From Rana temporaria (lineage: Eukaryota; Chordata; Amphibia; Anura; Ranidae): DNA of 64,000 bases. Positions 52,786-62,936 of this stretch are shown piece by piece. Both the position numbers and the translations under genes were made by a program. The stretch spans positions 12,616,844 to 12,680,843 of the forward strand of contig NC_053501.1 in assembly GCF_905171775.1 (NCBI RefSeq). The letters run 5' to 3'. The notes beneath the pieces are model-generated. The model was not told the DNA's origin. It ran no database searches and saw only the letters and a program-made list of their open reading frames with translations. Position 1 is the first letter of the stretch. Each line of letters opens with the position of its first letter.

Positions 52786-53067
52786 GAAGGAAGGAAGGAA
52801 GGAAGGAAGGAAGGAAGGGAGGGAGGGAGAAAGAAAGAAACACAGGAAAGATGGAAGGAAAGAAGTAGGAAGGGATGAAATAAGGAAGAAAGGTAGGAAG
52901 GGCAGAAGGGGGAAGGTAAAAAAGCAGAGGAAGAAAAAAAAAGTGGAGAAAAGTGGTAAAAGAAAAAGGAAGCAAGGGAACAAAGAAAGGGAAGGAAGCA
53001 TGAAGAACGTAAGGAAAGAATGATTGGAGAAAGTAAAAGGAGGAAATAAAGGGTAAGGAAAGTAAGA
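52786..53067. repeat. Purine-rich tract
   Basis: (GGAA)n of about ten units at 52782-52818, then degenerate GAAA/GGAAG sequence. Confidence 0.95.
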
Positions 53068-53081
53068 AGGAAACTCACCGT
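53068..53081 (+). repeat. CAGTCAGCC unit, copy 4, left piece
   Basis: AAACTCACCGT, continued after the B element at 53824 (CATGACTTTAGTATC). Confidence 0.75.
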
Positions 53082-53823
53082 GGGCCAGATTCAGGTAGGA
53101 GATACGAGGGCGTATCTCCAGATACGCCATCGTATCTCTGAGTGTGCTGCGTCGTATCAATGCGCCTGATTCTTAGAATCAGTTACGCATAGATTTGACT
53201 AAGATCCGACCGGCGTAAGTCTCTTACGCCGTCGTATCTTAGTTGCAATTTTACGCTGGCCGCTAGGTGGCGCTTCCGTATATTTCCGTGTTGAATATGC
53301 AAATTAGGTAGATACGCCGATTCAGAAACATACGTTTGCCCGGCGCATTTTTTTATGTCGTTTACGTTAGGCTTTTTCCGGCGTATAGTTACCCCTGCTA
53401 TAGGAGGCGCAGCCAATGTTAAGTATGGACGTTCGGACCGCGTCAAATTTTTCACGTTTTACGTCGTTTGCGTAAGTCGTCCGTGAATGGGGCTGGGCAT
53501 AAGTTACGTTCACGTCTAAACCAATGAGTCTTTGCGGCGTCATTTGGAGCATGCGCACTGGGATACTTTCACGGACGGCGCATGCGCCGGTCGGAAAAAG
53601 CGTCATTTACGTGGGGTCACATTAAATTTACATAAAACAAGCCCACATCTTCCACATTTGAATTAGGCGGGCTTACGCCGGCCTTTTTACGCTACGCCAC
53701 CGCAACTTACTGAGCAAGTGCTTTGTGAATACTGCACTTGCCTGTCAAAGTTGTGGAGGCGTAGCGTAAATAGGATACGCTACACCCGCACACAAATACG
53801 CGCTCCCTACCTGAATCTGGCCC
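53082..53823. mobile_element. Family B MITE, full length
   Basis: Ends GGGCCAGATTCAGGTAGG and CCTACCTGAATCTGGCCC. Comparison with copies 3 and 5 (ACTCACCATGAC) shows the triplet CAT was duplicated, now CGT at 53079-53081 and CAT at 53824-53826. Internal GATACGCCATCGTATC and CGCTGGCCGCTAGGTGG blocks define a subfamily shared with 62684. Confidence 0.9.
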
Positions 53824-54031
53824 CATGACTTTAGTATCAAACAGTCAGCCTATCAGAGGATGAGAATACTAAAGCAAGTCCTCCACCCATATTGAATGAA
53901 AACAAGAAGGGAAGGAAGGAAAAAAAGAAACAAAAAGTAAAGGAAAGAAAGAAGAGGGAGCAAAGGAAAGAAATGAACTCACCATGACTTTAGCATCAAA
54001 CAGTCAGCTAATCAGGGGATGGAAATACTAA
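53824..54031 (+). repeat. Unit copy 4 (right), purines, unit copy 5 (left)
   Basis: Copy 4 runs to ~53890 (AGTCAGCCTATCAGAGG, AAAGCAAGTCCTCCACCC). A purine tract follows to 53970. Copy 5 starts at 53971 (GAACTCACCATGACTTTAGC) and is cut at 54031 by the D element. Confidence 0.8.
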
Positions 54032-54302
54032 GGCCCCGTACACACGACCGAGTTTCTCGGCAGAATTCAGCCAGAAACTCGGTCGGAGCTGGATTCTGGC
54101 GAGAAACTCGGTCGTGTGTACACTTTTCAGCGAGGAAGCCAACGAGGAACTCGTCGGGCCGAAAAGAGAACATGTTCTCTATTTTCTCGTTAGTCAATGG
54201 GAAAAGTCGGCCCGCCGAGTTCCTCGGCGGCTTCCACACTGAACTCCACGAGGAACTCGATGTGTTTGGCACGTCGAGTTCCTCGGTCGTGTGTACGGGG
54301 CC
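54032..54302. mobile_element. Family D MITE, short (271 bp)
   Basis: Ends GGCCCCGTACACACGACCGAG and CTCGGTCGTGTGTACGGGGCC. The duplication TAA (54029-54031, 54303-54305) is confirmed by the uninterrupted AATACTAAAGCAAG of copy 4. The interior holds repeated GAGGAACTCG and GCCGAGTTCCTCGGC palindromes. Confidence 0.9.
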
Positions 54303-54810
54303 TAAAGCAAGTCATCCACCCAAGAAGGAAAGGCAAAGGGAAAGGAAAGAGAAAAAGGAGGAAGGTGGAAGTAAGGAATGAAGGGAAAAAAATGAGAGAA
54401 GCAAGGAAGGATGGAATAAAATGGAGGAAGTGAAGGGTAAAGGAAAGAAAGGAAAGGGAGAGGGAGAGGAAGAGGAAATGGAAAGGGAAGGGGAAAGCAA
54501 AAGGAAAGCGGAAAAGGAGGAAGGTGGAAATAAGAAATGAAGGGGGGAAAAAAGAGAGAAGCAAGGATGGATGGAATTAAATGGAGGAAATGAAGGGTAA
54601 AGGAAAGAAATGAAAGGGAGAGGAAGAGGAAATGGAAAGGGAAGGGGAAAGGAAAAGGAAAGGAAAGAAGAAAAGAAAAAAAGGAGGAAGGTGGAAGTAA
54701 GGAATGAAGGAAAAAAAAAGAGAGAAGCAAGAATGAAAGTTTAAAGGAAAGAAAGGAGAGGAAGAGGAATAGGAAAAGGAAAGTGAAAGAAAACAAGGAT
54801 GGATGTGGGA
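54303..54810. repeat. Unit copy 5 (right) and purine tract
   Basis: TAAAGCAAGTCATCCACCC completes copy 5. 54325-54800 is purine-rich with a ~140-bp higher-order unit (AAAGGAGGAAGGTGGAA, ATGAAGG, AGAGAGAAGCAAGG, AATGGAGGAA) present about three times. Confidence 0.85.
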
Positions 54811-55532
54811 GAAGGATCAGGAAGGGTTTATTTGATGCAGGTGATTTTGGTTATTTAATGTCACTTATTTATATATCACAACATAAATTTCCTCTGCTTC
54901 CTTACAATTATATGTTTATTTCCTGCAGTCAGGATGTGACATAAGGCCTGCAGGATGCAGATTTATAAACAAAATAAGTTTTCTGCTTCATTGAATGTTT
55001 ACCCTTTCATATTTCTTGTTCCCCGGAATGCACCGATCAATCCGATCTTACGGCAACTGAGGGAGAAAAGGAAATAAAAAAACACAGAAAAATGAATGTT
55101 GACAGCAAGATGAAAGAACAAGCAAGGCAGAGCAGGTATGAGAGATGACGAGTACGTTGCGTGCCACGGACGAGTGTGCAAGAACTCACTGAATTTGCCG
55201 ATCCTTGTCTGTAGGGGGATCTCTGAGAGGGGAGCTCCAGTCAGTACAAGAACTGCCAGTAAATCAGAATTTGTGAACACGCTACTTTGTTGCTCTACTT
55301 TGTTTATTGTGAGCTGTAAAAGTACCAGCACTGGAGGTAAAATATCAGTACTCATCAATCAAGTAGAAGTTGGTAGTTAGGAGCGTGGTATCTTCAAATA
55401 TCATTGGTTTTGGATGTCTGCATTTTGTAATTTAATCTACTGCAGGTGCAGAGTCAAAAATATTTATCATTTATTATCTGATACAGTATTCTGATTACTG
55501 CAAGTAAATACGACATCACAATTAAAGTGATA
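54811..55532. other. Low-repeat stretch
   Basis: Complex sequence, no repeat recurrence. The short frame 55138-55380 has no recognised similarity. Possibly unique DNA. Confidence 0.3.
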
Positions 55533-56255
55533 TTAACCACTTGCTTACTGGGCACATATACCCCCTCCCTGCCCAGGCGAGATTTCAGCTTTCGGCACTG
55601 TCACGCTTTGAATAACAATGCGCGGTCATGCGACTTGGCTCTCAAACAAAATCGATGTCCTCTTTTTCCCACAAATAGAGCTTTCTTTTGGTGGTATTTG
55701 ATCACCTGTGCGATTTTTATTTGTTGCGCTATAAACAAAAATAGAGCGACAATTTTGAAAAAAAAAAACAAATTTTTTACTTTTTGCTATAATAAATATC
55801 CCATTTAAAAAAAAAAAAAACTAATTTTTTTTCAGTTTAGTCCAATATTTATTCTTCTACATATTTTTGGTAAAAAAATTGCAATAAGCGTATAGTAATT
55901 GGTTTGCGCAAACGTTATAACGCCTACAAAATAGGGGATAGAATTATTACTTATTTTTTTACTAGTAATGGCGGTGATCTGCGATTTTTGTCATGACTGC
56001 GATATTACGGCGGACACATCAGACACTTTTGACACATTTTTGGGACCATTCACATTTATACAGCGAACAGTGCTATAAATATGCACTGATTACTGTATAA
56101 ATGGGACTGGCAGGGAAGGGGTTAACACTAGGGGCGAGGAAGGGGTTAGATGTGTACCCTGGGAGTGATTCTTACTATGGGGGGAGGGGACTGACTGGGG
56201 GAGGTGACCGATGGTTGTCCCTATGTACAAGGGACACACCATCTGTCTCCTCTCC
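55533..56255. mobile_element. Family A repeat, reversed, truncated
   Basis: It starts TTAACCACTTGCTTACTGG with TTAA at 55533-55536 and follows the 47764 copy block by block to GTGACCGATGG. It then breaks at ~56255 into a D/C-like fragment, so the GC-rich end is missing. Confidence 0.8.
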
Positions 56256-56435
56256 CTGCTCCATCTCAGTTTTTCCCATAGAAAAACTGCCAAAAGTCCG
56301 TCGGTTTTCCCGGCGGGAAAAAAGAGAGCTGGTTCTCTTTTTTTGTCCGGCGTTTTTTGGGCAGTTTTTCTCATCGGAAAAAAACTGCGAGGAGCATACA
56401 CACGGCTGGGATTCGAGTGTACGAGGCATTAGACT
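56256..56435. mobile_element. D/C-like MITE fragment
   Basis: CAGTTTTTCCCATAGAAAAAC and a complement-like AGTTTTTCTCATCGG pair around CCGGCGGGAAAAAAGAGAGC; the right end is GTGTACGAGGCATTAG. The left terminus was lost at the junction with family A. Confidence 0.55.
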
Positions 56436-57171
56436 TTCATATTGCAAACTGGCCTCTTTCCAGAGCAGAACGAAGGACCTTTAACTAGGACAAAACTAAT
56501 ACTACAAATAAGGATGAGTTCCTATTATCAGCATGATAGATAGCTGAAGAAATGTAAAACTTGGTGTCACCGAGGCAATTGTTGACATGAGCTAGATCTT
56601 TAAAGCCTCAGAAGCTAAGATTTTCATTAAGGTTATATTTATGGCGAGTTTGATTTCCAATCGAGCCCCAGGGAAAGGAGCAATAAAAATATACAATTTA
56701 AAAATGATAGACCATCAAAAGGACATAAAAATAATAAAAAAAAATCTATACTTAGAACAAAAATATCACTTGAACGCCCGTGTAATAAGGCAACGTCAAA
56801 CATTCCTAGCAGAGAAAAATATACAGTTTGGCAATATGCGATTATAATTTCAGGGCTATTGAACTCAGCAGCAGAGATTTTAATGCGGTGGAAGTAAGTG
56901 ATTGCCCTGTGTAACCTTGAAGAACAGAGAAACACTGAACAAGAAAAAAAAGACTATTAAGATCTTTGAATGTTCTGCTTGTAATAAAATGTATCAATAC
57001 TGAAGAGCAACATTTGCATTCCCGAACGCTGTCTGGATTGAACTTTCTAAAAAAAATAACAACCAAAGACTCAGAGAGCTTTGAACTGGAGTGTACTTTG
57101 AGGGTTTATAGATTTTATGCAGATTCTATGTTGTTAAAAAGTTTGTAATTCCTAATAATTAATGAATTAAT
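56436..57171. other. Low-repeat island
   Basis: No repeats apart from A-runs. Sequence texture is similar to 49060-50296. No credible gene. Confidence 0.3.
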
Positions 57172-57173
57172 TA

Positions 57174-57233
<60 letters not shown>

Positions 57234-57284
57234 GTTTCATCTGCTTATAGTAAATCTTGGGTAAGTATCTGTTTAAGTAGGTCT
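57172..57284. repeat. (ATT)n and locally duplicated unit, copy 1
   Basis: (ATT)n of ~20 units (57172-57232), then TTCATCTGCTTATAG and AAGTAGGTCT. The same order recurs downstream (58729-58800; 58843-58960), showing an old tandem duplication. Confidence 0.8.
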
Positions 57285-58662
57285 CAGTGGCGGCTGGTGC
57301 TCAAATTTTTTGGGGGGGGACAAAAAAAAAAAAAACATCAATTGCAGCCTCACTGTGCCCATCAATTGCCACCACTGTGCCCATCAATTGCCGCCACTGT
57401 GCCCATCAAACTAAGCCACTGTGCCATAAAATTGTCTCCACTGTGCCATGCCATCAAACTCAGCCACTGTGCCATGCCATCAAACTCAGCCACTCTGCCA
57501 TGCCATCAAACTCAGCCACTGTGCCATGCCATCAAACGCAGCTACTGTGCTCATCAATTGTCGCCACTGTGCCATGCCATCAAACGCAGCCACTGTGCCA
57601 TCAATTGTTGCCACTGTGCCCATCAATTGTCGCCACTGTGCCATGCCATCAATTGTCGCCACTGTACCATGCCATTGTCGCCACTGTGCCCATCAATTGT
57701 CGCCACTGTGCCATGCCAAATGCAGATACTGTGCCATCAATTGTCGCCACTGTGCCATGCCAAACGCAGCCACTGTGCCATGCCATTGTCGCCACTGTGC
57801 CCATCAATTGTCGCCACTATGCCATGCCATTGTCGCCACTGTGCCCATAAATTGTCGCCACTGTGTCATGCCATTGTCGCCACTGTGCCCATCAATTGTC
57901 GCCACTGTGCCATGCCAAATGCAGCCACTGTGCCATCAATTGTCACCACTTTGCCATGCAAAATGCAGCCACTGTGCCATGCCATTGTTGCCACTGTGCC
58001 CATCAATTGTCGCCACTGTGCCATGCCATTGTCGCCATTGTGCCCATCAATTGTCGCCACTGTGCCATGCCAAACGCAGCCACTGTGCCATGCAATTGTT
58101 GACACTGTGCCATGCCATTGTTGCCACTGTGCCACCAATGTGTCATACCAAAACGCAGCCACTGTGCCCATCAATTGTCGCCACTGTGCCATGCCATTGT
58201 CGCCACTGTGCCCATCAATTGCCGCTAGTTTGCCCCTAAAATGCTGCCAGATTGCCCCCTGCCTAGCACTTACCTTTCTCGGTCAGCAATCCTCGGATCT
58301 TCTTTCACGATCCCTCAAAGTAGTCCCGCTCTCGATGTCGCTTGAGCCAATCGGGTTACCGGTAACCGGAACCGGTGAACCTGATTGGCTGAGACGCCTG
58401 TTAGTGTTAACCAGGGAGCACACACCCCCTGCGTCCCCAGGCTGTAACCTGAAGCCTATCAGAGCCGCTGGCTCTGATAGGCACTTCCAAAGCCAACCAG
58501 CTGCCGTTATTCAGATGGCCGCCACTCACCAGGGGGCCGGCCATCTGAATAGTGGGCATCAGCGGCAATACATAGATTCATGCTATGAATGAATCTATGT
58601 ATTGTTTTTCAGTGGCGGAGCAGAAACGAGATGGGGCGCCCTCTATGAATGCACCGCCACTG
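57285..58662. mobile_element. hAT-like element with internal minisatellite
   Basis: Ends CAGTGGCGGCTGGTGC and GCACCGCCACTG. Flanks GTAGGTCT (57277-57284) and CTAGTTCT (58663-58670) agree at 6 of 8. The parallel uninterrupted unit at 58793-58813 (GTAGGTCT then CATCGTTATGAGC) is the empty site. The right 400 bp is non-coding with hairpins (CAATCGGGTTACCGGTAACC; GATGGCCGCCACTC with GGCCATC). No transposase. Confidence 0.8.
57340..58245. repeat. CACTGTGCCATGCCA minisatellite
   Basis: Modules CACTGTGCCCATCAATTGTCGC (about 22 bp) and CACTGTGCCATGCCATCAAACG alternate about 38 times. The open frames in all three forward phases are repeat products. Confidence 0.95.
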
Positions 58663-58984
58663 CTAGTTCTGATAATTATGAGCAAATGCCTCGTTGGTAG
58701 TAGTAGTAGTGCTAGTAGTAGTATCTTACTTTATTATTCACCAAGTGCTTTATTTTCTAATATTAACTCTTGAATATCTATCTTTATTTTATGTAGGTCT
58801 CATCGTTATGAGCAAATACCTGGTTATTGTCGTGTCTTATCCTATATTATTAATATTATTATTTTTATTATTGTTATTATTACTGTTGTTGTTATTAGTA
58901 GTAGCAGAAGTCGTATCTTATCTTATTACTCACCACATGCTTCATCTGCTTATAGTTTATAAAAACACAAAAAAAACGAATTAG
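58663..58984. repeat. Locally duplicated unit, copies 2 and 3
   Basis: TTATGAGCAAATGCCTCGTT (58676) and TTATGAGCAAATACCTGGTT (58807) start two ~130-160 bp units, each with AGTAGTAGT or ATTATT trinucleotides, TATCTTA, TTATTCACCA and a GTAGGTCT or TTCATCTGCTTATAG end. The junction at 58800 is the empty hAT site. Confidence 0.7.
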
Positions 58985-59147
58985 TGTAGGCAGAGCTGCA
59001 TAAAGGCAAAGAAAAAAGGAAAGGGAAAAGCAAAGAAAACATTAAAGGGAAAAGGAAAATAGAAAAGGAAAGGCAGAAGGAAAGAAACGCGAAAAGAAAA
59101 GGGAAAAGCAAAGAAAAAAGGAAAGGGAAAAGAAAAGAAAAAAGTAA
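58985..59147. repeat. Purine-rich GGAAAAG tract
   Basis: AAAGGGAAAAGGAAAG-type sequence, same strand bias as the tracts from 50351; continued after the D-like insertion at 59630. Confidence 0.9.
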
Positions 59148-59629
59148 AGCCCTGTACACAACATTGTTTTTCCTGACGAGATTCTTGGCAAGAATCTCTT
59201 GCCGCCCAAATGTACAGACACCCCATTCAAAAGAACCGCCGTTCTATTGAATGGCAAGTACGCAGTGACATCATCGCGTACGACGAGCATGCGCTCGTCA
59301 CATTCGATGCCCTCACCTCCATCTTGCTGCACCCTACCTATGTCTAGGAAGCTACCGCGCATGCGTCAAAGTCATTAAGAGCATGCGCGGGTTTCCACTG
59401 CGACAGGTAAGTATACACACTCTCGGGTTTCTCGGCAGGAAAACACTGCCGAGAATCACAACGAGAAAATAGAGCGCAGGTTCTCTATTTTTCTCATTGA
59501 GATTTTAGGCAGTTTTCTTGACGAGAAACCTGAAAGCCTCGTACACACGCACGGTATACTCGGCAAAGCTCTGCCAGCAGTTTTTCTTGCTGGTTCTTGT
59601 CGAGAAAAACGAGCGTGTGTACGAGGCTT
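59148..59629. mobile_element. D-like MITE inside purine tract
   Basis: Left end AGCCCTGTACACAACATTG, right end GTGTGTACGAGGCTT, with TAA close to each side. A GAAAGCCTCGTACACACGC string at 59533 pairs with the right end, so the element may itself be a composite of two. Hairpins GACGAGATTCTTGGC and GAATGGCAAG are inside. Confidence 0.7.
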
Positions 59630-60047
59630 TAAGGTAAGGGGAAAGGAAAGAAAAGAGAAAAGGAAAGAGAAAAAGGGAAAGGGAAACAGAAAGAAAACAG
59701 GAAAGGAAAGGGAAAAGGAAAGAAAAAAGGAAAGGGAAAGAAAAAAGGAAAGGGACAAGGAAAGAAAAAAGGAAAGGGAAAGAAAAAAGGAAAGGGAAAA
59801 GGAAAGAAAAAAGGAAAGTAAAAGGGAAAAGGAAAGAAAAAAGGAAAGTAAAAGGGAAAAGGAAATAAAAAAGGAAAGTAAAGGGGAAATGAAAGACAAA
59901 AGGAAAGAAAAAGGGAAAGGGAAAGAAGAAAGGAAAGGGAAAAGGAAAGAAACAGGAAAGGAAATGGAAAATGAAAGACAAAAGGAAAGGAAAAATTAAA
60001 GAAATAAAGAAAGGAAATGGAAAGGGAAAGAAAAAGGAAAACGGAAA
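59630..60047. repeat. Purine-rich tract
   Basis: GGAAAGAAAAAAGGAAAGG modules of ~20 bp repeat many times. Phe-rich minus-strand frames are compositional artefacts. Confidence 0.95.
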
Positions 60048-60742
60048 ATTGTATACTCACCTTTCCGTAATTTTTTCCTTTCCTGACGCATCTTCATGGC
60101 AGCACACACTGGGTTGTGACTCCGCCCCCACAACCTGACAGGATTGGTTAGCTATAAATTCGAAGAGGAGACACTCAGCATCATTCTCCGTAAATATCAT
60201 CATTGAACAACAGGGTGGGCAGTTGTGTGCTGCCATGAAGATGCGTCAGGAAAGGAAAATTACGGAAAGGTGAGTATACAATTTTTCGTTTTCCTGACGC
60301 ATTCATGGCAGCACACACTGGGAAATAACTCGCTAGTCGGGAGGGTTCAATGCAAAAGTATTTTATTCCTTATAGAGCCGAAGAATTGGCCCTGAAGATA
60401 GATCTGCCAAACTCAGAAGTTGCCAACAGAGCGGCGTTGACTCTGTAGTGGGTGATAAAGGTATGCCTGGAAGACCAGGTTGCTGCTCTGCAGATGGTCT
60501 CCGAAGAGACTCCACAATATGCTGCCCAAGAGGTAGCCACTGCCCTGGTTGAATGCGCTTTGATGCCTTCTGGGATCTCCAGCTGTTGAGTGGAATATGC
60601 TTTTTCGATAGCCTTAACTAGCCAAGAGGCGATGGTCCGAGGATGATGCCTCTTCGAATTTATAGCTAACCAATCCTGTCAGGTTGTGGGGGCGGAGTCA
60701 CAACCCAGTGTGTGCTGCCATGAATGCGTCAGGAAAAATAAA
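60048..60742 (-). mobile_element. DIRS-like element with inverted arms
   Basis: 60048-60110 and 60213-60287 are inverted copies (GTATACTCACCTTTCCGTAA, CCTGACGCATCTTCATGGC). 60094-60170 and 60655-60738 are a second inverted pair (GGTTGTGACTCCGCCCCC, ACCTGACAGGATTGG), and 60291-60320 repeats the GACGCATTCATGGCAGC part. Paired inverted and internally complementary repeats with a tyrosine recombinase are the hallmark of DIRS retroelements. Reverse transcriptase is absent, so the copy is strongly deleted. Confidence 0.65.
60370..60678 (-). pseudogene. Tyrosine-recombinase C-terminus (DIRS type)
   Basis: The minus-strand frame is open from a TGA at ~60681 down to TAA at 60370-60372, about 102 codons with no internal stop. 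It reads SWLVKAIEKAY, IPEGIKAHSTRAVATSWAA, GVSSETICRAATWSS, HTFITHYRVN, FGRSIFRAN. HSTR matches the catalytic H-x-x-R box and HYRV holds the nucleophilic tyrosine. It has no start codon and lacks the first catalytic arginine region, so it is a fragment, but it is remarkably undamaged. Confidence 0.75.
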
Positions 60743-61100
60743 TGCTGCGTACATACGGTCGGAATTTCCGATGTGAGCTTTTGGTCGGAAATTCCGACCA
60801 TGTGTAGGCCCCATCGGACCTTTTCTGTCGGAATTTCCGGCAGCAAAAATTTGAGAGCTGGTACTCAAATTTTCCGACGGTAAAAGTTCTTGTCGGAAAT
60901 TCCAATCCTCTGTATGCAATTCCGACACACAAAAAACAACGCATGCTCGGAGAATCAATTCGATGCATGCTTGGAAACATTGAACTTGGCGGTCCGAATT
61001 TTGTGTGACCGTGTGTATGCAACACAAGTTTGAGCCAAAATTCAGTCGGAAAAAAATCCACGGTTTTCTTGTCGGAATTTCCGATCGTATGTACGCGGCA
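60743..61100. mobile_element. C/D-type MITE with GGAATTTCCGA arms
   Basis: Ends TGCTGCGTACATACGGTCGG and CCGATCGTATGTACGCGGCA. Interior palindromes around TCGGAATTTCCGA are repeated. It abuts the DIRS-like end on the left and a purine tract on the right. A relative with the same arms begins at 62418. Confidence 0.8.
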
Positions 61101-61228
61101 AAAAGGAAAGAAAAAGGAAAGGAAAGAAGAAACCTGCCTTTGTTTTAATATTTTTCAGCAAATACCAGGGTCACTTTCCACCAGTACTTCATCTCTCTGT
61201 AAGCTCTCAGGGTAGAAATAAATAGGTA
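61101..61228. other. Short purine tract and spacer
   Basis: AAAGGAAAGAAAAAGGAAAG at 61097-61130 then unassigned sequence. Confidence 0.4.
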
Positions 61229-61351
<123 letters not shown>

Positions 61352-61978
61352 TGTCTGTAGACTAGACATTTATTTTTATACTTTGCACTGTCAGAAAGCG
61401 TTGTACGAATTTTAATACTACTGATGGAATTAGCAATGTTAGGCAATTATCCCTCATTACGTATGTAAATTCTCTTCCCCCAACAAATGCCAGAATTATC
61501 GAAAACTTTTGAAATCACATCCCGCTCCAAAACATGCAATCTGATTAATATGCATTTCCTTTATTCTTTGGTTCTTTTTCTTCTTCTTTTTTTTTTTTTT
61601 TTCCAGCAGAACATAAATATCGAACTGATTGCACATTATCAAAGGCAGCAATTTGCAATGGAAATGTAATTGTAAGCAGATCAGGAAATGAAGATGTACT
61701 AATGAATTTAGCTGAAACAACTTCAAAGCGCGATTGTCTTGCGCTGCGATTGTGTTTGCTAATTAAAATGAATGTTTATATAATGTATCATTTTCCATAA
61801 AGCATCAGAAATGCCAAAACTCTTCCTTGTAGTCATTTCAGTGCTGATGACAGTTACATGTGCGGGGATTTTTTTGTTTTTCTGCAACTCTTTTTTTCTT
61901 CTGAATTTTTGTCTGGGATCTTCGGTTATGATAGTTGTGTTCTAATAAAGAGAGGCGCCAGTGTGTTCTCCAAACCTT
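61352..61978. other. Low-repeat island, candidate regulatory DNA
   Basis: 61480-61860 is dense in homeodomain/POU-like strings (TGATTAATATGCATTTCC, CTAATTAAAATGAATG) with a single T-run and no repeat family. This is the strongest conserved-element texture in the window, though conservation is untested. Confidence 0.4.
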
Positions 61979-62390
61979 TACCACTCGCTGACCGTATAAC
62001 ATACGTATATGTCAGCAAAGTGGCAATGCTGCACAGGATCACATACCTAGTACGTGATCCTGCACTTCCGGGTAGGGGGCATGCAGGCGCGTCGCCGCCG
62101 TCCTGCTCCCACTGTGATTATACACAGTGGGAGCTGATTGGCAGGTACCGCAGACTGGATGTCCGCCAGCACCCGCTGATCCTTTGGTACTGAGGGAAAA
62201 TGACAGTCTGCCTATGTAAACAAGGCAGATCGCCGTTCTGTCAGTAGGGAAGGCATGGATCCTGTGTTCCTGCAAAGCAGGGACACAGATCTATGCCTTC
62301 CCCTAGTAAAAGCACCTCCCCCACAGTACACTAATCACCAGCTAGGCACACAGTTAACCCTTTGATCGCTTCAGATGCTAAAATACCGGA
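61979..62390. mobile_element. A3-type repeat fragment, hairpin-rich
   Basis: GATCACATACCTAGTACGTGATC (62038), TGCTCCCACTGTGATTATAC with CACAGTGGGAGC, and the GGAAGGCATGGATCCTGTG block with its complement GATCTATGCCTTCCCC are successive hairpins as in the GC-rich halves of A-type elements. The end GTTAACCCTTTGATCGC is A-like. Confidence 0.5.
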
Positions 62391-62417
62391 ACCAAGAATA
62401 AACCTCTCAGAGAAAGT

Positions 62418-62683
62418 AATGCACTGTACACACGATCGGAATTTCCAATGAAAAAAGTCAGACGGAATTTTTTCATTGGATTTTCTGATCGTGTGTGGGC
62501 CCAATCAGACTTTTTCCCATCGGAGTTTAGTAATAGAACATGTTTAACCCTATCGGAAATTCCGATCGTCTGTGTGGAACTTTGACGGAGAAAAAAACAC
62601 GCATGCTCAGAATCAAGTCGACGCATACTCGGAAGCTTTGAACTTCATTTTTCTCGGCTCATCATAGTGCTCTAGGTCTGACA
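62418..62683. mobile_element. C/D-type MITE, right end lost
   Basis: It starts AATGCACTGTACACACGATC with the GGAATTTCCAATG arm; the return strand CGGAAATTCCGATCG lies near 62552. It is truncated at a family B fragment. Confidence 0.65.
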
Positions 62684-62936
62684 GGCCCAGATTCTCAAAG
62701 ACTTACGACGGCGTATCTCCAGATACGCCGTCGTAAGTCTGAATGGACGCCGTGGTATCTCTGCGCCTGATTCATAGAATCAGTTACGCATAGATTTGGC
62801 CAAGATACGAGCGGCGTAAGTCTCCTACGCCGTCGTATCTTGGGGTGCATATTTACGCTGGCCGCAAGGTGGCGCTTCCGTTGATTTCCGCGTTGAATAT
62901 GTAAATGAGCAAGATACGCCGATATGTATCTGAAAT
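62684..62936. mobile_element. Family B MITE, left part
   Basis: Start GGCCCAGATTCTCAAAG, palindrome CTTACGACGGCGTATCTCC, and CGCTGGCCGCAAGGTGG block; it ends near GATACGCCGATATG. Same subfamily as 53082-53823. Confidence 0.75.

Noticed and set aside
54302..54796. Phe/Leu/Ser-rich minus-strand frame resembling a membrane protein
   Set aside because: Complement of a purine tract; no start context or homology.
57297..58592. A 431-residue His/Cys-rich open frame
   Set aside because: It runs through a 22-bp minisatellite, is open in all three phases and belongs to a hAT-like element; not a gene.
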